This document shows, in pieces, positions 6,348 to 9,173 of a stretch of 9,173 nucleotides of DNA. The stretch lies in NCBI GenBank assembly GCA_903885855.1, contig CAISKG010000343.1, positions 1 through 9,173 of the forward strand, given 5' to 3'. The notes under the pieces are model-generated. The model was not told the origin of the DNA. It was given only the letters and a program-made list of their open reading frames with translations, and made no database searches. The stretch comes from an uncultured Planctomycetaceae bacterium. Its GTDB lineage: Bacteria > Planctomycetota > Planctomycetia > Pirellulales > UBA1268. Numbering within the stretch: the first letter of the stretch is position 1; the number at the start of each line of letters is the position of its first letter. The translations under genes were made by a program, and so were the position numbers.

Positions 6348-8556
6348 TCAGTCGCCGGGGGTCCAGATGGTCTTCTTCTCACCCTGCGGCGCGGCCGGCT
6401 GGCCCCCTCCCGGCGTCCACAGGCCGCCGGCGGCAGGAGCGGTCGCCCCCGGCGCCCCCGGCATGCCGCCGACCGACGGGCCGCCCGCGGACGGACCGCC
6501 CGACGCCCCCCCGGCCCGCGCGGCCGCCAGTCCGGGCAGATCGATCCCCGCCTCCATCAGCACCCCGGCGACGGCCTCCATGATCCGGGCGTCGCGGCCG
6601 TGTTCGCGGCGCAGGTGGTCCAGGAGCCGCATCACGTCGGCCTGATCGCCGCGCTGCAGCCGCAGCCGGAGCTCGAGGACGTCGAGCATGCCGTCGCCGG
6701 CCTTCATCGCTGCGGCGATGGACCGCATCTCGGCGAGGAGCTCGAGCTTCCGCACCGTCCCGTCGGCACGCTCCTCGAGGAAGGCCAGCGCCTCGTAGCG
6801 ATCCTCCGGGGCCGGATCCTGCCGGGCCAGCAGCGCCTGCGCGGCGCGTTCCGCCGCCAGATCGAAGCCCGCGTCGGCGGCCACCAGGAACAGCGCCCGC
6901 AGCTCGCCCGACTCGAGCCCGGCCGTCTCGACGCGGTGCCAGCGCATCGGCGGCACCTCGTCCACCGGATGGGGCGCGACGACGGGCGTCTCGGGGGGCA
7001 GGCCGAGGATGGCGCGCATCCTCCCCCAGCCCGCCGACGCGGCCGGGCCCCGGCCGGCGGCCTCCCCCTCCACGATCAGCGCCTCCACCCGCCGGCGGCC
7101 GTCGGCATCGGAGAGCGCCTCGCGTGGCGACTTGCCGAGCAGCTCCGGGAGGGGCGTATCGGGCCACAGGGCCTCGAAGCGGCGCCACAGCTCCCGCCGC
7201 TGACGTTCGAGGACCAGATCGATCGGGCCCGGCTGGCCGGCCGGCGTGCCCCCCGCGGGCGGCTGCGGCGGCACGGCGCGGAACTGCGTCGACAGGAGCC
7301 ACAAGGTGGGGGTGACCACGGGCAGCCGGGCGTTGTCGGCGAGCCGCTCGAAGGCGACCGGCACGACCTCGGCCACGATCGCCCCGGCCGCGACGACGTC
7401 GGGCTCGAAGCCCTGGACCACGATCTCCGCCTCGCGGTCGGTCTGCCGCCCGAAGACCAGCACCGACGCCAGCAGACGCCCCGGCGGATCCGACGCGGCC
7501 GGCGCGTCGTACACGCGCCACGCCGATCGGGGGGGGGGCGGCCCCGCGCGACACCCACTCCGAGCGGTCGAAGGGCGCCGTCTCGAAGCGGCCGTCCTTG
7601 CGGAAGCGGTCGTCGAGAAGGTCGAGGCCGTCGCCGGTGGCCTCCGCGGCCGGGATGACGCCGGCGGTGCGGACGAAGTGGATCGTCGGCGAGCGGTCGG
7701 CGTCGGCCTCCGTCTCGAGCGCCATCGCCCGGCCGGTCGCCTCGACCGCCGCGTCATGGTCGGCCGCGCGCAGGCGGGCCACGGTCGACCACGCCTCCGC
7801 AGCCTCGAAGGGAAGCGCGAGCAGCTCGCAGGCCCGGGCCAGGTTCGCGAAAAGCTCCGGGCTGTCGGCGGCGACTTTCTTGAGGCTGCGGAAGGTCGTC
7901 AGGGCCTTGCCGAGACGCCATTCCGACGCCGCCTTGAGGCCGACCTCGAACTCGAACCGCCAGGGGGCATCGGCGGGGCAGGGCTCCCAGCCCACCCGCG
8001 GCCGCAGCGCGGCCGGAACCCCGGCCGAGCCGACCACCGATGCGAGCATCTGACGATCCTCGGCCGACCCCAGCCCCGCCTCGGAGAGCCACTCCACGAT
8101 CCCCTGGGCGAAGCCGCTGTGCCCCGTCTGCGCCGCCACCTGCACGAGCGTGGCCGCGATCCGCTCGAGCTCCGCGCCCGCCTCCTTCCCGGCGGCCTCG
8201 CGGGCCTTGTCGAACATCCCCGCCGCCTCCTGGACCCTCCCGGCGACTGCCTCGGTGACCGCGGCCTGCCCCAGCGCCAGGGGATTGGCGGGGAAGGCGG
8301 CGAGGAACTCCGCCGCGCCGGCCTCGGCCTCGGTGAAGCGCCGGGTCGCCAGCTGCAGCTTCGTGCGCAGCGCCATCAGACACGCCCGGCCGGGGGTCTT
8401 GGCCAGTTGGCGTTCGACCTGCTCCAGCCCCGCCGTCACCTGCTCCCCCTCGAGGAGCCGGTCGAGCTGCTCGAGCTCTCCCACGAGGTCGGTGCAGCAA
8501 AACTTGATCTTCTTGCCCGTTCCTCCCGGACACGCGGCGTAGGGATCGATCGGCAT
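6348..8556 (-). CDS. SEC-C motif/TPR-like protein, frameshifted as sequenced
   Basis: The gene starts at ATG 8556 with a SEC-C-like zinc motif, CPGGTGKKIKFCC (residues 9-21), followed by helical TPR-like repeats to about residue 330. The coding signal then moves to another frame: after PFDRSEWVSRGAAPP (near 7540) the matching continuation is RSAWRVYDAP, LLASVLVFGRQTDREAE and so on, down to TGA 6348. The switch lies in a run of ten Gs on the + strand (7529-7538); removing one base restores a single 735-residue frame. Uncorrected, translation from 8556 runs 725 residues to a stop at 6379, with an Arg/Gly-rich nonsense tail. The corrected C-terminus is Gly/Pro-rich and ends in LWTPGG and IWTPGD motifs. 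The motif lacks the second cysteine of the usual CPCGSGKK. SEC-C modules bind zinc and occur in SecA and many unrelated proteins, so the function here is unknown. Ribosome-binding evidence is weak (GGAG 11 nt upstream). It is coupled to ribD downstream. Confidence 0.8.
7529..7538. repeat. Ten-G homopolymer at the frameshift point
   Basis: An uninterrupted run of ten Gs on the + strand reads as ten Cs in the SEC-C/TPR-like gene. Nine would keep the N- and C-terminal halves of that gene in one frame. Such runs are common sites of sequencing or assembly error and also of true replication slippage, and sequence alone cannot tell these apart. Confidence 0.9.
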
Positions 8557-8639
8557 GGAAGCGGGAACTCCGGGTGGATCGGGACCGGGCCTCCCGCCGC
8601 CTGCCGCACCGTGGGGGCGGCGCCGGGGCCCGTTCCGCG

Positions 8640-8648
8640 AATGTACCA
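8640..8648 (-). promoter_or_regulatory. Extended -10-like element for the SEC-C/ribD unit (tentative)
   Basis: Read on the - strand this is TGGTACATT: a TGn extension followed by a hexamer matching four of six positions of TATAAT. It is one of only two AT-richer patches in an otherwise GC-saturated 239-bp divergent intergenic region, and it would give a leader of roughly 75 nt to the ATG at 8556. No recognisable -35 hexamer sits at the expected distance. Confidence 0.25.
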
Positions 8649-8737
8649 GAGGGCGGCGGGGGCCCCGCGGCGGGCCCTGTCGGCCACCCCCGATGCGGCC
8701 GTGGCCCCGGAGGATCGTGCGCCGCTCCCCGGGGGCG

Positions 8738-8743
8738 TACACT
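8738..8743 (+). promoter_or_regulatory. -10-like element for glnB (tentative)
   Basis: TACACT matches four of six positions of the sigma-70 -10 hexamer and would start transcription about 45 nt before the glnB ATG. The -35 region at 16-18 nt spacing is poor. Overlapping it downstream is a GG-N10-GC pattern (GG at 8745-8746, GC at 8757-8758) with sigma-54 spacing, but it matches only the invariant dinucleotides well. The rest of 8557-8795 holds no gene or strong motif that I can see. Confidence 0.2.
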
Positions 8744-8782
8744 TGGATCGCCCCCCGCAGGGTCGCCCGCCCCCCCTCCGCC

Positions 8783-8788
8783 GGAAAG
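8783..8788 (+). promoter_or_regulatory. Ribosome binding site of glnB
   Basis: GGAAAG lies 7 nt before the ATG at 8796, a good distance for a Shine-Dalgarno sequence. It supports that start over a longer frame reaching upstream into the intergenic region. Confidence 0.55.
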
Positions 8789-8795
8789 CCCAGCC

Positions 8796-9134
8796 ATGAA
8801 GAAGATCGAGGCCATCATCCGCCACTTCAAGCTCGAAGAGGTCAAGGATGCCCTCAACGCCGCGGGCGTGCGCGGCATGACGGTCACCGAGGTCCGCGGC
8901 TTCGGCCGCCAGAAGGGCCACACGGAGACCTACCGCGGCGCCGAGTATTCCGTCGATTTCCTCCCCAAGGTGAAGATCGAGGTCGCCGTCGCCGACGCCG
9001 AGGCCCAGCAGGTGATCGACGTCATCCGCACCACCGCCCGCACCGGCCAGGTCGGCGACGGCAAGATCTTCGTAACGAACCTCGCCGACGTCATCCGGAT
9101 CCGCACCGGCGAAACCGCCGCTGCCGCCATCTGA
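8796..9134 (+). CDS. glnB: Nitrogen regulatory protein P-II (GlnB/GlnK family)
   Basis: P-II proteins are small cytoplasmic trimers that sense 2-oxoglutarate, ATP and ADP and control glutamine synthetase, ammonium transporters and nitrogen regulators by direct binding. The product has 112 residues, the usual length. It begins MKKIEAII, carries the T-loop signature YRGAEY (46-51) with the uridylylatable Tyr51, and has the second family signature TGQVGDGKIFV with the nucleotide-binding GDGK. It ends in RIRTGE plus a short Ala-rich tail. The start is fixed by the family N-terminus and by GGAAAG 7 nt upstream; an in-frame upstream extension is not family-like. Its immediate neighbour in the window is the divergent SEC-C gene. 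No amtB or glnA is visible, but only 39 bp follow the stop, so such a partner could lie downstream. GlnB and GlnK cannot be told apart from this sequence alone. Confidence 0.97.
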   Translation: MKKIEAIIRHFKLEEVKDALNAAGVRGMTVTEVRGFGRQKGHTETYRGAEYSVDFLPKVKIEVAVADAEAQQVIDVIRTTARTGQVGDGKIFVTNLADVIRIRTGETAAAAI

Positions 9135-9173
9135 CGCGCTGTCCGTCGCGGCTGCGGGGTAGCCAAGGTTGCC

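Noticed and set aside
6347..6382. GTG start for ribD at 6382
   Set aside because: It would overlap the end of the SEC-C gene and add 12 non-conserved residues. The ATG at 6346 sits one base after the upstream stop and gives a normal-length RibD.
8574..8795. In-frame N-terminal extension of glnB to an upstream start at 8574
   Set aside because: The extension is low-complexity Arg/Gly/Pro sequence. P-II proteins begin at MKKIEAII, and a Shine-Dalgarno sits right before that ATG.
6060..8799. Long + strand open frames (6060-7658 and 7246-8799) antisense to ribD and the SEC-C gene, the second ending in an ATGA overlap with glnB
   Set aside because: They are Arg/Gly/Pro-rich with no recognisable domain and lie opposite well-supported genes. 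The ATGA overlap is coincidental because the ribosome site and intergenic region explain the glnB start.
9150..9173. TAGCCAAG near the right edge resembles a tRNA D-arm
   Set aside because: Only a partial arm is present, the usual GG of the D-loop is not clearly placed, and the rest would lie outside the window. A tRNA scan of the extended contig would settle it.

Overview
The window is very GC-rich (roughly 70% or more) and densely coding. It looks like a chromosomal segment from a planctomycete (phylum Planctomycetota). The main reason is the pair of genes on the left. One is a DUF1549/DUF1553 (PSCyt2/PSD1) protein with Ig-like domains. The other is a PSCyt1 cytochrome c-WD40-coiled-coil protein. 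These families are hugely expanded in planctomycetes. The SEC-C/TPR-like protein on the right is also of a type I associate with that phylum. I see no transposase, integrase, CRISPR array, rRNA, phage gene or recognised defence gene.

Layout, left to right. (1) On the + strand is a 5'-truncated gene whose first codons encode a Pro/Ala linker built on a 24-bp tandem repeat. It continues as Ig-like domain, CX4CH cytochrome-like segment, second Ig-like domain, DUF1549 with CXXCH, and DUF1553. (2) 34 nt later, and probably in the same operon, is a secreted 912-residue protein with a PSCyt1-type haem motif, a seven-bladed WD40 propeller and a C-terminal coiled coil of about 450 residues. (3) Converging on it from the - strand, and overlapping its 3' end by 29 bp, is ribD, encoding the bifunctional deaminase/reductase of riboflavin synthesis. 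(4) Directly upstream of ribD on the same strand, with one base between stop and start, is a 735-residue SEC-C/TPR-like protein. As sequenced it is split by a one-base frameshift in a run of ten Gs. (5) A 239-bp divergent intergenic region separates it from (6) a complete glnB-type P-II nitrogen regulator on the + strand. The last 39 bp are non-coding as far as can be seen.

How the genes fit together. Genes 1 and 2 encode predicted extracytoplasmic, haem-carrying proteins that probably act together at the cell surface or in the periplasm. Their biochemical role is not established, and this is the least understood part of the window. The SEC-C gene and ribD look co-transcribed and translationally coupled, with no obvious functional link. 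GlnB is a separate unit that shares only the divergent promoter region.

I did not find a clearly new system. The best candidates for a second look are the haem/propeller/coiled-coil surface pair, the G10 frameshift, and the SEC-C motif that lacks one metal ligand.
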